From Tubulanus polymorphus (Eukaryota > Nemertea > Palaeonemertea > Tubulaniformes > Tubulanidae), in the NCBI RefSeq assembly GCF_964204645.1, contig NC_134036.1:11208704-11272703 (forward strand): 64,000 bases of DNA, given 5' to 3'. The notes below the pieces were generated by a model. It did not search any database. It was not told the DNA's origin and saw only the letters and a program-made list of their open reading frames with translations. A program made the position numbers and the translations under genes. This document shows, in pieces, positions 11,547 through 20,507 of this stretch; within the stretch, counting starts at the first letter, position 1; the number at the start of each line of letters is the position of its first letter.

Positions 11547-12152
11547 ATGGAACCAGAACAACCACAAATTATCAATATTACAAATAACACTGGCGTTATA
11601 AACATATACTACAAGAAGTGTTCTAAATGTGAATTAGATAAATTAGCTTTAACAGAATTTAGTAAGCGTAAGATTAGCAAAGATGGTTTTCAATATTGCT
11701 GTAAAACTTGCATTAAACTATATACTAAACAATATCGAGAAGATAATAGAGAATCTTATAATGATTATATGACAGAATATATGAGAGAAAGATATCAAAC
11801 AGATCTTAATTTTAGATTGAAACAATGCTTAAGGACTAGATTAACACAATTATTCAACAAAGAAACACATTCAGAAACACTATCTAATTTATTGGGTTGT
11901 TCAGATGAATTTCTCAAATCATGGATAATATATCAATTCGACGATAAAATGAATATAGATAATTATGGTGAATACTTTCATATTGATCATGTGTTGCCGA
12001 TTTCTAAATTTGACATGAATGATGAATACAATAAAAAACTTATTTGGAATTGGAAGAATCTAAGACCTTTAGAAAAGAAGGAAAACATTATTAAATCCAA
12101 TAAACTAGATTTACAGTTATATTTAGATCAACTGGATAAAGACATTTGTTGA
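11547..12152 (+). CDS. HNH endonuclease (giant-virus/homing type) with N-terminal zinc ribbon
   Basis: A 201-residue protein. Four cysteines (C25, C28, C52, C55) form a likely zinc ribbon. The C-terminal half contains the HNH core: HIDHVLPI at 145-152, N171 in WKNLRP and a closing KENIIKSNK at 178-186. Such proteins nick or cut DNA and are common as selfish or recombination genes in giant viruses and phages. The start sits in ataataaATGG, the same start motif used by the element's other genes. The 3' end looks frameshifted: just before the stop, the +1 frame reads TFVELWN, matching FIELWN in the fragment at 11330-11405. It lies beside the left TIR, a cargo position. The role in the element is unknown. 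Confidence 0.85.
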   Translation: MEPEQPQIINITNNTGVINIYYKKCSKCELDKLALTEFSKRKISKDGFQYCCKTCIKLYTKQYREDNRESYNDYMTEYMRERYQTDLNFRLKQCLRTRLTQLFNKETHSETLSNLLGCSDEFLKSWIIYQFDDKMNIDNYGEYFHIDHVLPISKFDMNDEYNKKLIWNWKNLRPLEKKENIIKSNKLDLQLYLDQLDKDIC

Positions 12153-12558
12153 ATTATGGAATAGTATTTCACAGAATCAACCGCATTCTGAGGTTTTGAT
12201 CAGTGGTTAGAAAGCTGGCAATTCTATTTGAGCTTTGTATGTATATAATACATAGCTTTTGCTTACTACTAAAACATATGTTGTCAAATATATCTTGTTT
12301 TCAATTCTAAAGAATTAATTAACTTCATCATAAAGAACATCTGTGCAGAAGTAATTAGTTTGGTCGAACGTGCGCCACGTCGGCAGTTAGAAATCAACTT
12401 TCACATACATAGTACGTATTGGATATTCTCTCTCAAAACACAGTTTACAGTTCTAAATCTAAATGTAAGTACCGTTTTTTGTAGTTATTATGAAGTAGGG
12501 AAACCTTTAAACATATTTAAGTACAGTAATTCATTTTCACGATATCTTTTAGATTAAA
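12153..12558. other. leader region before the 155-aa gene, possible 5' UTR intron
   Basis: About 400 bp with no convincing gene. A possible intron runs from the donor-like gtaagtaccg near 12465 to the acceptor-like ttttag at 12547-12552, just before attaaaATGG. This is weak and untested. Confidence 0.35.
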
Positions 12559-13026
12559 ATGGAACACAAAGATCAACCAGAAATTCTAAACCAACCAACG
12601 GATGAGGAACGATTGATACTGGATAGTGAAACTCAGGAATCAATAGAAATGGAGGATGAAACTCTCGTAATTGACGAACAAACTTCACAAACATTACAAG
12701 AACATTTGGACTATCATCAAGAAATGGTGAAAATTCTGAGTGATGTAATACATAATAAACAATTACCGCGCGAACTACAATTACCAAAATTACCAGCAAC
12801 GCGACTTAAATTGCTGTTGGGACTCAAAGAATCGAAAACTAAGAAAAAGAACATAGATATCAGTGCCGGTTTTGAAAGAAAACTGAGAAGAGTAGGTAGA
12901 TTAATAAAATATGAAAAATTCAAAATATTAGGATTAGCATTTAGTGAAGTAGTCAGATATTTACCAGAAATTGAAGAAATGATTGGAAACAATCCAGTAA
13001 TTAAAGAATTCTGGACAAAATTATAA
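12559..13026 (+). CDS. Polinton accessory protein, unknown function
   Basis: A 155-residue protein I do not recognise. Residues 1-50 are strongly acidic (many Glu/Asp). The middle (about 95-115) is Lys/Arg-rich with KESKTKKKN, and the C terminus is mixed helical (YEKFKILGLAFSEVVRYLPEIE). It has no signal peptide or membrane segment. The start follows attaaaATGG, a variant of the element's start motif. It lies alone between the HNH gene and an 840-bp non-coding region containing three dyad repeats. A small acidic/basic DNA- or protein-binding role is conceivable but not shown. Confidence 0.7.
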   Translation: MEHKDQPEILNQPTDEERLILDSETQESIEMEDETLVIDEQTSQTLQEHLDYHQEMVKILSDVIHNKQLPRELQLPKLPATRLKLLLGLKESKTKKKNIDISAGFERKLRRVGRLIKYEKFKILGLAFSEVVRYLPEIEEMIGNNPVIKEFWTKL

Positions 13027-13868
13027 ATTATAATACTGAAGGTCTTTGTAATATAGATATCAAAAATGTAATCTCGATTGTATATATCTGTTTTAATATT
13101 GTATTGATTACTGTTAACTGTGTATTGCGCAATAACCGGTCCGATTGGACCGCATTTCTATTGTTCTCCATTGTTCTACTATTGATCGTTGTTAATGGCG
13201 GCGGTTGTTCTGTATTGATTGTTTACTGTTAACTAAGTGTTGCGCAATAACCGGTCCGATTGGACCGCATTTCTATTGTTCTCCATTGTTCTACTATTGA
13301 TCGTTGTTGACTGAAACAGCTGCTCAATATTGATTGGTTACAGTTCTATGTTTGAATGTTGTAGTTTACAGAATAAAAATATAACTGTGTATTGCGCAAT
13401 AACCGGTCCGATTGGACCGCTTTTCTATTGTTCTCCATTGTTCTATTATCGATCGTTAAAATTTACATAATAAATATATGTGTTTATGAAATAAGATTTC
13501 CACCAGTCGTTTCTTTGAATTTATTTTCAGTTTTCGGATTTATTATCGAGAATCCGAAATGACTTATCTGGACAGTTATAGTTACTGCTCCTAATAGATA
13601 GACAATAGTAGTGAGATAATCTAAATCCTAATTTAAATAAAATATAATAAAAAAACAATAACTTCAACTAGCTAGTCAATTCTATTATATTTTCAATATT
13701 TTCTTTTCAAAAAGAGAATACTTTATATTTTGAATAGATCCGAATAGAAATTCTTTAAATTCAAATAGCTAGTATCAGTAGTCAATACTAGAGTTCTTTA
13801 ACTTTAACTATCTAGTATCATTTGAAGAATACTTATAATACTATTCTTATTAAATTTCTCTAATATAA
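13027..13868. promoter_or_regulatory. non-coding region with three copies of a dyad-rich repeat
   Basis: Three copies of a ~75-83 bp unit lie at 13111-13193, 13226-13308 and 13381-13457. Each has tgcgcaataaccggtccg and gattggaccgc, followed by tctattgttctccattgttct. It holds the palindrome ATTGCGCAAT (13124-13133 in copy 1) and the hairpin CGGTCC-gatt-GGACCG (13137-13152 in copy 1). The cores are conserved while the spacers differ, suggesting binding sites or a replication/transcription control region. From 13490 to 13868 the DNA is AT-rich with repeats of actagctagt-like words and no gene. Confidence 0.6.
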
Positions 13869-14471
13869 ATGTCAAAGAAATCTAATAAGAATAGTATTGA
13901 TATTGAAAAAACATTAGATGATTTGGGTATAAGTGATAATAAAGATACAGTTGTTTCTAATTCTATTCAAGTTAATAACAATATAGATTATGAATACTAC
14001 TTATATTGTAAGCACCATATAGAACTATTGATTGCCGGTGGAAAAACTAATGAGTTTTTAAATAGAATCATTACTTTTCAAGAATTAGATGCTATGAAAC
14101 CCGATAAAGTAATAAAATATTTTAAGATTTATGAAGAAGCTCGATTAGCTAGAATAAATGATTCTATTTCAGATGGTATTGTCAAATGTTATTCTAAGTT
14201 ATGTAACCAGTTAATACCAATTGATGATGAAAATAAATTATATAATGATTTGAAAAATGACTATTTAGTTATGACTGAATTACAAAAATGGGTTGGATAT
14301 GCTTCATTTCAATTAGGATCGGTTATGACATTAATTTCTACTGGTGTCATAACATTTTCGAACATCAAGCCTATGGAATATAAATCAGGTAAGAACGAAA
14401 CAGATGTACTACAACAAAACATCGAAACAGAAAATGAATCAGAACAAAAATTAACTAAAATAAATGAGTGA
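13869..14471 (+). CDS. Polinton conserved-position protein, unknown function (200 aa)
   Basis: First gene of the rightward block. It has a hydrophilic N terminus of about 45 residues, then a compact mixed region (YYLYCKHHIELLIAGGKTNEFL; LQKWVGYASFQLGSVMTLIS) and a Glu/Lys-rich tail. The segment at roughly 143-167 is moderately hydrophobic but too polar for a clear membrane helix. It starts in aatataaATG. Its last codons, INE plus TGA, overlap the next gene's start: the sequence ATAAATGAGTGA gives both the C-terminal Ile-Asn-Glu-stop and the next ATG. The tight overlap implies co-transcription or an embedded promoter for the next gene. I do not recognise the family. Confidence 0.75.
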   Translation: MSKKSNKNSIDIEKTLDDLGISDNKDTVVSNSIQVNNNIDYEYYLYCKHHIELLIAGGKTNEFLNRIITFQELDAMKPDKVIKYFKIYEEARLARINDSISDGIVKCYSKLCNQLIPIDDENKLYNDLKNDYLVMTELQKWVGYASFQLGSVMTLISTGVITFSNIKPMEYKSGKNETDVLQQNIETENESEQKLTKINE

Positions 14472-14859
14472 TGGAGTTAAGAAAAAGGCTAGATCCGAGA
14501 AACAAATTAAATGGGCAAGAGAATTAGGTAAAAGATCTTCAGAATTAAAAAAAGCTAAGAAAAAGAAATTAACTGATATAAATGAATCACAGAAATTATC
14601 TGATGGTGCCGTACAGCACCCACACGGTGGTATTGATTCAAATAATAATCCATCTAATTCTTCTAATAGTGGAAGAAATAATTACTTATATATTACAATT
14701 GGGTTAATCACAATTATTATATTCTCCGGTGTAATATATAAATCAAAATTCAAATCTGACGATAAAGATGATCGGAAACTTAGTTATCCGTGTACAGACA
14801 ATAAACCACCAGAAAATAAATCAAATGAAACTAAATCTAAAATATTATTAATGGATTAA
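14464..14859 (+). CDS. small Polinton membrane protein (131 aa)
   Basis: A Lys/Arg-rich N terminus (residues 6-40, KKKARSEKQIKWARELGKR style) is followed by a Ser/Asn/Gly linker. One clear transmembrane helix lies at about 76-97 (LYITIGLITIIIFSGVIY), followed by a Lys/Asp/Asn-rich tail. It overlaps the previous gene by 8 bp and its ATG lies within ATAAATG. The topology resembles small virion membrane or basic core proteins, but no homologue was recognised. Confidence 0.7.
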   Translation: MSDGVKKKARSEKQIKWARELGKRSSELKKAKKKKLTDINESQKLSDGAVQHPHGGIDSNNNPSNSSNSGRNNYLYITIGLITIIIFSGVIYKSKFKSDDKDDRKLSYPCTDNKPPENKSNETKSKILLMD

Positions 14860-14862
14860 AAT

Positions 14863-15951
14863 ATGATGAAAAAAGAACAATATTTAAGAGATTTATATTA
14901 TAACCCAGAAAGTGAAGTATCATTTTCTAACGTTTCAGAATTATGGAATAAAATTAAATCTGATAATAGCAATATAAAATATAGTGAATTAAAATCATGG
15001 TTACAAAATCAACCAACATATCAAATTCATAAAAAGATGGATAAAAAATATTTAACAAGAAAAGTAATGGTTTCATATATCGATCAACAATGGCAAGCTG
15101 ATTTAATTGACATGAAAAACTTAGAAGAATATAACAAAGGATATTTTTGGATACTAAATGTTATAGATATATTCAGTAGATACGCATGGAGTATCCCGAT
15201 TAAAAATAAAACTGGTATAGAAGTTACAAATTCTTTTAAATCTATATTTAAAGAAGCTATTCCATATAAGATACAATTTGATGAAGGTAAGGAATTTTAT
15301 AACAAACATTTTAAAAAACTATTAACTGATAACGATGTAGAATATTTTTCAACACATTCAGATAAAAAAGCATCTGTTATAGAAAGATTTAATAAAACAT
15401 TGAAAACTAGAATGTGGAAATATTTTACTGCTAATGAAACATATAAATATATCGATGTGTTAGATGATTTAGTTAAAGGTTATAATAATTCTAAACATAG
15501 TTCTATAAATATGAAACCTATACAAGCTAGAAAAGAAGAAAATTCAGAAATAGTTTGGAATAATTTATATGGAGCATTTGTTACACATGATTTTGGAGAA
15601 CCTAAATTTAAAATAGGACAACATGTTAGAATTTCTAAATATCGAAAAACATTTTATAAAGGTTATACCCCTAATTTTACAGAAGAAATATTTAAAATTA
15701 AAAAGATAATATTAACTAAACCATTTGTTTATATATTGTTTGATTTAAAAGATGAAGAAATATTAGGTTATTTTTATGAACAAGAATTATCATTAGTACC
15801 AAATCCAGATGAAATAGAATACAAAATAGAAAAAGTATTGAAAACAAAAACTCTTAAAGGAAAAAAGTATTCTTTGGTGAAATATAAAGGATACGATGAT
15901 AAATTTAATGAATGGATTTTATCTAGTAAAATTAAAAGAATAAATGAATAA
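14863..15951 (+). CDS. INT: retroviral-type (rve) integrase with C-terminal chromodomain
   Basis: A 362-residue protein. The catalytic core spans about 75-235 with a DDE triad at D80 (QADLIDM), D140 (IQFDEGKEF) and E174 (SVIERFN); the 33 residues between the second Asp and the Glu are close to the retroviral D35E spacing. WQADLIDM and HSDKKASVIERFNKTL are typical of Polinton c-integrases. A C-terminal chromodomain at about 318-362 has KIEKVL, KYKGY and NEWI, which in other integrases binds modified histone tails and steers integration. The enzyme inserts the element and creates the 6-bp duplication. It starts 3 bp after the preceding stop, and its own end (INE-stop) overlaps the ATPase start by 8 bp. 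Confidence 0.95.
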   Translation: MMKKEQYLRDLYYNPESEVSFSNVSELWNKIKSDNSNIKYSELKSWLQNQPTYQIHKKMDKKYLTRKVMVSYIDQQWQADLIDMKNLEEYNKGYFWILNVIDIFSRYAWSIPIKNKTGIEVTNSFKSIFKEAIPYKIQFDEGKEFYNKHFKKLLTDNDVEYFSTHSDKKASVIERFNKTLKTRMWKYFTANETYKYIDVLDDLVKGYNNSKHSSINMKPIQARKEENSEIVWNNLYGAFVTHDFGEPKFKIGQHVRISKYRKTFYKGYTPNFTEEIFKIKKIILTKPFVYILFDLKDEEILGYFYEQELSLVPNPDEIEYKIEKVLKTKTLKGKKYSLVKYKGYDDKFNEWILSSKIKRINE

Positions 15952-16555
15952 AGATTTATTTATATTTGAACCACATAATATGTTAGTTACTGGAGTTACA
16001 AATTGTGGTAAAACACATTTCATATTAGACTTGTTAGAAACTATTTATAAAAATCATTTTGATAATATAATATTATTCTGTCCTACATATGAAATGAATA
16101 AAACATATAATAGAGATATAGTTAAGATAAAAAAGTTTATTATATTAGACCCTAAAACAGTAAAAGAAAATTTAGATAATTGTATAAAAATTGCATTAGA
16201 TATTTATAAAGGATCAAATACATTATTTATTATAGATGATTGCGCAAATTTACATGATTCTAAAATTAGAGAAAGTGAGTTATGTTATTTAGCTTTCTCT
16301 GGTAGACATTTTGGGATAACAACATGGGTTTTAAATCAGAAATATAATTCAATTGTGAAAGATTTTAGAGAGAATATAAGATTTCTAGTTTTATTCTACA
16401 ACAAAGATAGAAAATCTATGCAACAATCATTGGAAGAAAATCAAATTATACCTACTGAATTACATGATGAATATATGAATAAATTAAAAAATAATAAAGG
16501 TTCCAAATTACTTATGAGATTACAATTTCCATATGAATATAAATTTATAAAATAA
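15944..16555 (+). CDS. ATP: A32/FtsK-HerA-like genome-packaging ATPase
   Basis: A 203-residue P-loop ATPase. Walker A is GVTNCGKT at 17-24 and Walker B is LFIIDD at 94-99. A sensor-like FSGRHFGITTW motif follows at about 119-130, where many packaging ATPases carry a polar sensor. The length and motif order fit the Polinton/poxvirus A32 family, which pumps DNA into the capsid. The ATG lies within ATAAATGAATAA and overlaps the integrase stop. It is the last gene of the rightward block; AT-rich DNA with gataccctaata repeats (16565-16635) separates it from the convergent leftward block. Confidence 0.92.
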   Translation: MNKDLFIFEPHNMLVTGVTNCGKTHFILDLLETIYKNHFDNIILFCPTYEMNKTYNRDIVKIKKFIILDPKTVKENLDNCIKIALDIYKGSNTLFIIDDCANLHDSKIRESELCYLAFSGRHFGITTWVLNQKYNSIVKDFRENIRFLVLFYNKDRKSMQQSLEENQIIPTELHDEYMNKLKNNKGSKLLMRLQFPYEYKFIK

Positions 16556-16559
16556 CTAT

Positions 16560-16689
16560 TTGTATACCTATGTATTAGATACCCTAATACCCCATTAGAT
16601 ACCCTAATACCTGATACCCTATTAGATACCTTAAATACTTAAAACCCCCTTTTTTATTTACTACTATTTTATACAATTTTCAACCTTTA
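16560..16689. repeat. convergent intergenic region with tagatacccta repeats
   Basis: Four or five copies of ttagataccctaatacc occur just after the ATPase stop, followed by a C5T6 tract (cccccttttttattt). It lies between the 3' ends of two convergent gene blocks and may serve in transcription termination or 3' processing. Confidence 0.5.
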
Positions 16690-17595
16690 TTATTCGAGTA
16701 ATATATAATTACTTTCTGAATCACTTTCACTATCAGACCTTAACAACATATTTAAATGCTCTACCGAATTTACATCAACATCTTTATAATTTTGTTTCAC
16801 CTTTTTCGCCTTTTTTACCACACCACCAATAGTTGTTTCGTTATTACGCTTATTCATCCTTTCTATTATATCATCAATAGTTTCTTCTTTATGTTTCATA
16901 GAATCTTTAATATCAATATCTGTAACTATATCACCATGTGGGCGTATGGCACCATTTTCATTATCATCTTTATTAGTGTTTGCTCCTAATATTTCATTTA
17001 CAGTGTTTGATCCTAATATTTCATTAGCATCGGTTAAATCTAATTCATCGTTATTAGGTGTTGCTAATAATAAATCTTTATATAATTCTTTACCATTTAC
17101 TTTTTTATTTGAAACAAATTTTGTAACATATCTAAATGGGTGTTCTATAAATTCTTTTTTACCAACACGTTCTATAACATTAGTAATATGTGAATTTGTA
17201 TTCATATGTTTATTCCAATTTGATGGAGCGTTTGAAAATTCACCATTACAATAACCACAATAATTTCTATTTTCACTAACATCTAATATTATTGAATTAA
17301 TATATGTAGAAGGTATTACGTTATTAGATGTAGTAGGTATTACAGATGTAGTAGTAGGTATTACAGATGTAGTAGTAGGTATTATAGATGTAGTAGGTAT
17401 TACATTATTATCAATTACACTATTATTAACAACACCACTTTTATTATTATCGATTTCTATCAGTTTAGTTTTATAATTTTAAAAAATAGGATCAAATATC
17501 AAAGCTATATTACAAGGTATTACATAATATAAACCATCATTATTTTCATGTGTATCGATGTATGGAATATGTTTATATACTTTACCTCCTTCCAT
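16690..17595 (-). pseudogene. Polinton C2H2 zinc-finger protein interrupted by one in-frame TAA
   Basis: The frame begins at an ATG at 17595 in the standard ataataaATGG context and meets TAA at 17479-17481 after 38 codons. It then stays open in the same frame to the natural stop at 16690, about 302 codons in all. Downstream of the stop are about five repeats of Val-Ile-Pro-Thr-Thr-(Thr)-Ser (about 17310-17410), then a C2H2-like finger (CGYCNGEF ... HMNTNSH, about 17200-17265), an acidic/Asn-rich region and a Ser/Asp-rich tail. The longest uninterrupted piece (16690-17205) lacks the finger's first half. The function is unknown; zinc fingers of this style also head the element's polymerase. It is broken, read through, or mis-sequenced at one base. 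Confidence 0.75.
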
Positions 17596-17605
17596 TTATT
17601 ATATA
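17576..17605 (-). promoter_or_regulatory. late-type start motif upstream of the zinc-finger gene
   Basis: Read leftward, the DNA before the ATG is aataaaaatatatataataaATGG, the same A/T-rich tract ending in TAA(T)AAATGG that precedes almost every leftward gene here. Confidence 0.5.
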
Positions 17606-17627
17606 TATTTTTATTAAAGTTAAAATT

Positions 17628-18875
17628 CTAATACATAACACTATCTAATTGTGAATTTACAATATTTAATTGCGCGTCAGATATAATATAAATGTGCATT
17701 TTAAAATTTTTGATTCCTTTTTTCTTTGTCATGAATAATTGTATTCCATCTTTTGTATTTTGTAGTTTTTTTCCAGAACCATGTAATAAGTTATCTTCAG
17801 TTGTTCTAAAATCTACCCATAATGCAAATTTATTACCGGTATAATAGTCAATTTGATTTATGTTACAATTTTCAAATGATTTTACTTTTTCATTCATAAA
17901 ATGTTTTTTAATTTCTGGCCATTGATCAATCATTCTCATTCCTTGACAAAATATTTTATTTGCTATTCCTTCGATAGTTATTTCTACTTTTGTTATTTCA
18001 GGATTATAATAATTATCAACATTTATTGCGCCATTAGTATACGTTCCAATAGTAAAAAATATTAATATACCTTTAATAGATCTTCTAGGGAAGTTAATAT
18101 TCTCATTTATTATTTCATCATTTGCATTAATAGTTACAGTTTTAAATTTATCAATATAATCATATAATAATGAAAATCCTTGATTGTATTGAGTTTGAAT
18201 TATACTTGAAATATTTTCATCAGTTACTGTATCATATTCTAAACATATATTTGATAATTTATAACTCATATCTTTATTAACGCTAGATATTACAATTTCA
18301 TTAACAGGAGCAAATGTTATCTCAAATATAATATCTTCTTGAATTGCGTATTTATATAAAGGTGCATTATTATTTATCAATTCAAAGTCTAATGGAATTT
18401 TATATTTGCTTCCATATATACTTTTTATCAATTTATCTACATCATTTGTTAATATTGCGCTATTAGCTTCTGATCTTAATTTATTTTGGTTTTCTGATTG
18501 GATTCCTTGAAATATCATATTATTTCTATTTTCTTTAGTTAACCATAAATCTTTATAATGCATAAATAAATTATAATCATCTAATGAGAAAACTGTTTCT
18601 GGACCAATCTTTATTGTTAATTTTTTAATCAAATATCTTCCAACATTATCAACAACATAATTATTATTATTACCGATTACTTTTATATCAGCTGATAAAT
18701 AAATACTGTTTGGAACATAAAAAGTATTTTGTGTTAATCTCGGAATTCTAACGTATAAAGTTTCATCGGGATTAATATTTGAAGGGTTATGAGTAATTAT
18801 ATGATGTGATCTTTCTGCTTTAATAGCATTAGATATTCTATGATTCTTAGAAGGATTGATATAACTCCCACTCAT
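17628..18875 (-). CDS. MCP: Polinton major capsid protein candidate (double jelly-roll)
   Basis: A 415-residue, beta-strand-rich, uninterrupted protein. Features expected of the short Polinton capsid proteins of the F54H12.2-like class are an early Tyr/Val-rich strand pair (LYVRIPRL, NTFYVPNSIYLSADIKV), then an Asn-Val-Gly-Arg turn and a lysine-rich IKKLTIKIG strand, then DDYNLFMHYKDLWL. A second set of strands follows (FPRRSIKGILIFF, KVEITIEGI). About 415 residues suits two jelly-roll barrels. Known role: hexons that build an icosahedral virion. Position within the leftward structural block and an intact frame support this. I assign it by pattern and context; a fold prediction would settle it. 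Confidence 0.75.
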   Translation of the reverse strand: MSGSYINPSKNHRISNAIKAERSHHIITHNPSNINPDETLYVRIPRLTQNTFYVPNSIYLSADIKVIGNNNNYVVDNVGRYLIKKLTIKIGPETVFSLDDYNLFMHYKDLWLTKENRNNMIFQGIQSENQNKLRSEANSAILTNDVDKLIKSIYGSKYKIPLDFELINNNAPLYKYAIQEDIIFEITFAPVNEIVISSVNKDMSYKLSNICLEYDTVTDENISSIIQTQYNQGFSLLYDYIDKFKTVTINANDEIINENINFPRRSIKGILIFFTIGTYTNGAINVDNYYNPEITKVEITIEGIANKIFCQGMRMIDQWPEIKKHFMNEKVKSFENCNINQIDYYTGNKFALWVDFRTTEDNLLHGSGKKLQNTKDGIQLFMTKKKGIKNFKMHIYIISDAQLNIVNSQLDSVMY

Positions 18876-18900
18876 TTATTTAACAAAAAAATTAATTATT
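18873..18900 (-). promoter_or_regulatory. late-type promoter motif of the MCP candidate
   Basis: Leftward it reads taatttttttgttaaataaATG: a T7 run (18885-18893 on the + strand) 10 nt before TAAATAAATG. The same arrangement occurs upstream of the genes starting at 22614 and 22863, and with a shorter T run at 22172 and 23220. Confidence 0.6.
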
Positions 18901-18916
18901 TATTTTTGATCATGGT

Positions 18917-20491
18917 TTACTTGATATTTTTTGATATCATATTTACTAAACCAAAAATAATAGCACTTACAACTGTAATTAAAAATAAAATAATATGTTC
19001 AGCAGCAAAGTTAATAATGTTTCCTGCAGATTTCAATATAAAACCAACAATTGATGCAATAACTCCTGGCAATGCTGCAGCAGATTTCTTTGATAGTTCC
19101 CATAAATATTTTGCTAATTTCTTTAAACCATCTTTAACTTTATCTTGTATAGAATTATTACCTGGGGGTTTATCTGGTTTATTAGGAGTGGGAGTAGGAG
19201 TAGATTTTAAAGCATTTGATATTGATAAACCAATTGTTGTAAATACCATAGTTACAGATGTTAGAATTGAAAGAATTGTTATTCCTTCTAATTTAAATAA
19301 TAATCTTATTCTGTCTTTTAATGATATTTCAGAATTTGGTTTTATTAGATATCTTTTAAAAACATCTTTTAATCTTTTAAAATTATTACCAAATTCTTTT
19401 AATAATATATCTCTTTCACCTTTTTGTACTTCTAAATTATCTTTTAAATTATCAATTTCTTTTTCTAAACCTAATTCTTTTTGCCTATATTCTATTTCAT
19501 CAATTACTTGATGGTCTAAATCAGACTTTAATTATTCTATTTCTTTATTTTTATCAGTTAATTCTTTTTCTAAAATGTTAATTTTAATATCTCTTTTACT
19601 TTTTTCATGCGCAATTTTATCAGCTGATTCTTGCATACCTTTAATTTCTCTACGTGTTTGTTCAGGAAATGCTTCTAATTCATCATCAGTTAAATCAAGT
19701 AATCCTTTTTCTAGTAAAGATTGTATTCGATTTATTCCAATACTATTCATCTCTTCGTCAAATGAATCTCTTAATCTATCAATTTGTTTTTCTAATACTA
19801 ATTGTAATTGACTTGAATCATTATCAATTTGTTGAGTGTCTCTTCTCGATGTTTCAGGTGTTGAAGATCTTATTCGATCTCTATGATCTTCCATTTCTGT
19901 TTCTAAATTATTATCGATTATTTTAAATAAGTTATCAATTCTTTCACTAAATACTCTTATATTATTATTTCTTTCTTCTTGTGTAACATCAGTTATTTCA
20001 TTACTATTACTTATTCTCTTAATTCTATCTGGTTCTAACTTAAGCAAAGTTGATTCTGCTAATATTTTACTTAGTTTTGTACTTTGATTAGTGATATTAA
20101 TATAATAATCATCTTTCAAATGATAATAATATTCACCATCTAAAAACTTTAAATCTTGTACTAAAAGTCTGGCGCCTCTGTAATTTATATTATATCCAGA
20201 TCTTTCAAATACATCTTGAAACTTATATATAAATCCAATATTTTCTAAATCTTCCTTTTTTAAACCTTGATTTTCATTTTCAGTATTTATTCTCGATCTA
20301 GTTCTTCTATCAAATTCATCTGTTGATGGGGCTTTAGAACCACTATCTGCTAAATTAGTATTATATCCTGATTCATCATCATTATCAATATTAGTTTCAT
20401 TAAAATCGGGTTGTGGTTCATCATCAATATATCCTTCATTATTATTTCCCATTTCTCCCATTTCATAATCTTTTCCACCTTCTACATCCAT
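18917..20491 (-). pseudogene. long coiled-coil protein with C-terminal membrane domain, interrupted by one in-frame TAA
   Basis: The frame opens at 20491 (tgtaaATGG context), runs 319 codons to TAA at 19532-19534, and then continues open in the same frame to the stop at 18917 (about 524 codons in total). The N-terminal third is acidic (Asp/Glu/Asn-rich). The middle has an EYYYHLKDDYYI patch and a long heptad-like Glu/Lys/Leu stretch that carries on across the TAA without loss of register. The C terminus has a Pro-Thr linker (STPTPTPNKPDKPP) and two hydrophobic helices (ALPGVIASIVGFILKSAG; IILFLITVVSAIIFGLV). The coiled coil continuing on both sides of the TAA is strong evidence for a single original gene. 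A structural or membrane-anchored virion component is plausible. Confidence 0.78.
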
Positions 20492-20507
20492 TTACATAAT
20501 AAAAAAA

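Noticed and set aside
13111-13457. CRISPR-like array
   Set aside because: There are only three repeats with unequal spacers in a eukaryotic mobile element and no cas genes; the dyads fit a regulatory repeat better.
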